A stretch of DNA of 39,733 bases from a virus: IMG/VR virus record IMGVR_UViG_3300049216_000568, positions 1-39,733 of that record; one strand, given 5' to 3'. Positions 39,227 through 39,733 of the stretch are shown piece by piece. Within the stretch, counting starts at the first letter, position 1; each line of letters begins with the position of its first letter. The notes beneath the pieces were generated by a model that was given only the letters and a program-made list of their open reading frames with translations, was not told where the DNA came from and searched no databases. The translations under genes were made by a program, and so were the position numbers.

Positions 39227-39428
39227 GACCTCGTCCAGACCTCGTCCAGCTTGTTTTTCTATTGTCCAAAACTATTCCCTTATATATAAAAGATTTATTC
39301 TCTCTCTCTATACGCAGTAGTTTTCAACTGGACGAGGCTGACGAGGTTTTTGGGCTTGGCGAAAAACACATATGGGAGGGGGAGGCTTAATCCTACAGAG
39401 TTTAAACCCCCGTCAGCCTCGTCCAGTT
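39227..39428. repeat. CTCGTCCAG repeats and 18-bp inverted repeat in an AT-rich region
   Basis: GACCTCGTCCAG occurs in tandem near 39227 and 39238. AACTGGACGAGGCTGACG (39326-39343) is matched exactly in reverse by CGTCAGCCTCGTCCAGTT (39411-39428). Between them are AT-rich tracts (TATATATAAAAG) and CTCT repeats, and a GTTTAAAC at 39400. The look is of an origin, a partition or a regulatory site. No confident gene is found in 39083-39603. Confidence 0.5.
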
Positions 39429-39603
39429 TGCTTAAATCTGGTCAACTAAAAAGATATTGCGAAAGGTTCGAGCCATATGAGACAACAGGTGTAGACATTC
39501 TCGAAGACCAAGTTCGAGGGATGCAGAATAGAATAATATTGCGATTGCGTTTAAACGACCTTATATTCGGGTTGTGTCGTGGTCATAGCGATATGCTTTC
39601 GGT

Positions 39604-39733
39604 CTGTAAGAGTCCGTTTGGAAAATCAGGGATGGGTGGTTCGGCGTAGCAGATTGGCGCCCATGGCGACGAGGATCATGGCCTCGGAGACATCGAGGCG
39701 GGCCTCGTAGTCGCGCACGAGGCGACGCCAGCG
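39604..39733 (-). mobile_element. Right-edge IS5-family insertion sequence, 3' end
   Basis: The end of an insertion sequence running off the window. The transposase reads toward the phage. AGAGTCCGTTTGGAAAA (from about 39609) looks like a terminal inverted repeat. The exact boundary and target duplication cannot be fixed because the other end is missing. Confidence 0.6.
39626..39733 (-). CDS. IS5-family transposase, C-terminal fragment
   Basis: The last 35 codons of a transposase, open at the window edge: RWRRLVRDYEARLDVSEAMI, then LVAMGANLLRRTTHP and a stop. This is the typical C-terminal helix and Arg-rich end of IS5/IS427-type transposases (WRRLxRDYExR, SEAMI, LLRR). The rest is outside the window. 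Confidence 0.75.
   Translation of the reverse strand, partial: RWRRLVRDYEARLDVSEAMILVAMGANLLRRTTHP

Larger units (their letters stand above)
890..39556. repeat. Dispersed palindrome GTTTAAAC, 26 exact copies
   Basis: Exact copies start at 890, 947, 1406, 2664, 4966, 7096, 7537, 9496, 10215, 12440, 13597, 16042, 18522, 22553, 23654, 26321, 27374, 28307, 30243, 31147, 36688, 37776, 39034, 39075, 39400 and 39549. Variants GTGTAAAC are at 7836, 15039, 28558 and 32857. About ten exact copies continue as GC on one side (GTTTAAACGC). At about 60 percent GC, chance predicts roughly 0.2 copies. Inside genes it is always read as Leu-Asn or Phe-Lys, or supplies a Val-stop end (27374, 30243). It is probably a protein-binding site. 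Confidence 0.8.

Noticed and set aside
890-39556. GTTTAAAC copies as a CRISPR or simple repeat artefact
   Set aside because: The copies are only 8 bp, irregularly spaced, and embedded in coding and non-coding DNA with differing flanks, so neither fits.
39350-39649. A 99-codon + strand frame at the right end
   Set aside because: It runs over the inverted repeat and the insertion sequence end and has no ribosome binding site or recognisable pattern.
1-39733. tRNA, rRNA, integrase, endolysin and gp33/gp45-like genes
   Set aside because: I looked for these and saw none that I could support; they may lie outside the window.

Overview
The window is most of the late half, plus part of the early region, of a GC-rich contractile-tailed phage or prophage. 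The host is probably an alphaproteobacterium; this is an inference from base composition, gene style and the IS5-type transposase end at the right edge, not a proven assignment. The gene set is a P2/Mu-style baseplate (gpV, gpW/gp25, J, I, D, X and U types), a sheath, tube and tape measure, an N4-gp56-type capsid, a portal, and a large and small terminase.

Layout. Positions 1-4252 (+ strand) form an early module: a Gp37/Gp68-type (DUF5131) protein, a SprT-like zinc metalloprotease fusion, small membrane proteins and a winged-helix protein. It is driven by three sigma70-type promoters that share an upstream AACGCAT box. Positions 4255-39046 lie almost entirely on the - strand. Read in the direction of transcription they run: terminase small and large subunits (39.0-37.2 kb); a 51-aa gene, an HNH/AP2 endonuclease and small zinc and acidic proteins (36.4-34.3 kb); a gp55-like late sigma factor (34.3-33.4 kb); small proteins (33.4-31.9 kb); portal, scaffold and capsid (31.8-28.3 kb); connector genes (27.8-25.6 kb); sheath, tube, frameshifted tail chaperone and tape measure (25.6-20.5 kb); baseplate (20.5-14.9 kb); receptor-binding and lectin-like tail proteins (14.9-5.3 kb); an AdoMet-decarboxylase-like gene and lysis-type membrane proteins (5.3-4.25 kb). 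Two + strand genes interrupt this: a frameshifted HNH endonuclease at 10.8-11.3 kb and a double-AP2 protein at 27.8-28.3 kb. The right edge (39.6-39.73 kb) is the 3' end of an IS5-family transposase.

Two systems tie the window together. First, a protein resembling T4 late sigma factor gp55, with about 140 extra residues between its two matching parts, lies in the same genome as about 19 T4-late-type -10 motifs (CTAAATA, GTAAATA, CATAAATA). All of these are on the - strand and most are just upstream of late genes. At three genes the start codon is exactly 7 nt past the motif, so their late mRNAs may be leaderless. Second, the 8-bp palindrome GTTTAAAC (often followed by GC) occurs 26 times, roughly 100-fold more than expected. 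Pairs of copies bracket one early promoter and the terminase promoter, and the copies inside genes are always in a readable phase (Leu-Asn or Phe-Lys) or supply the stop codon. This looks like a dispersed, stoperator-like or genome-organising binding site. The binding protein is not identified.
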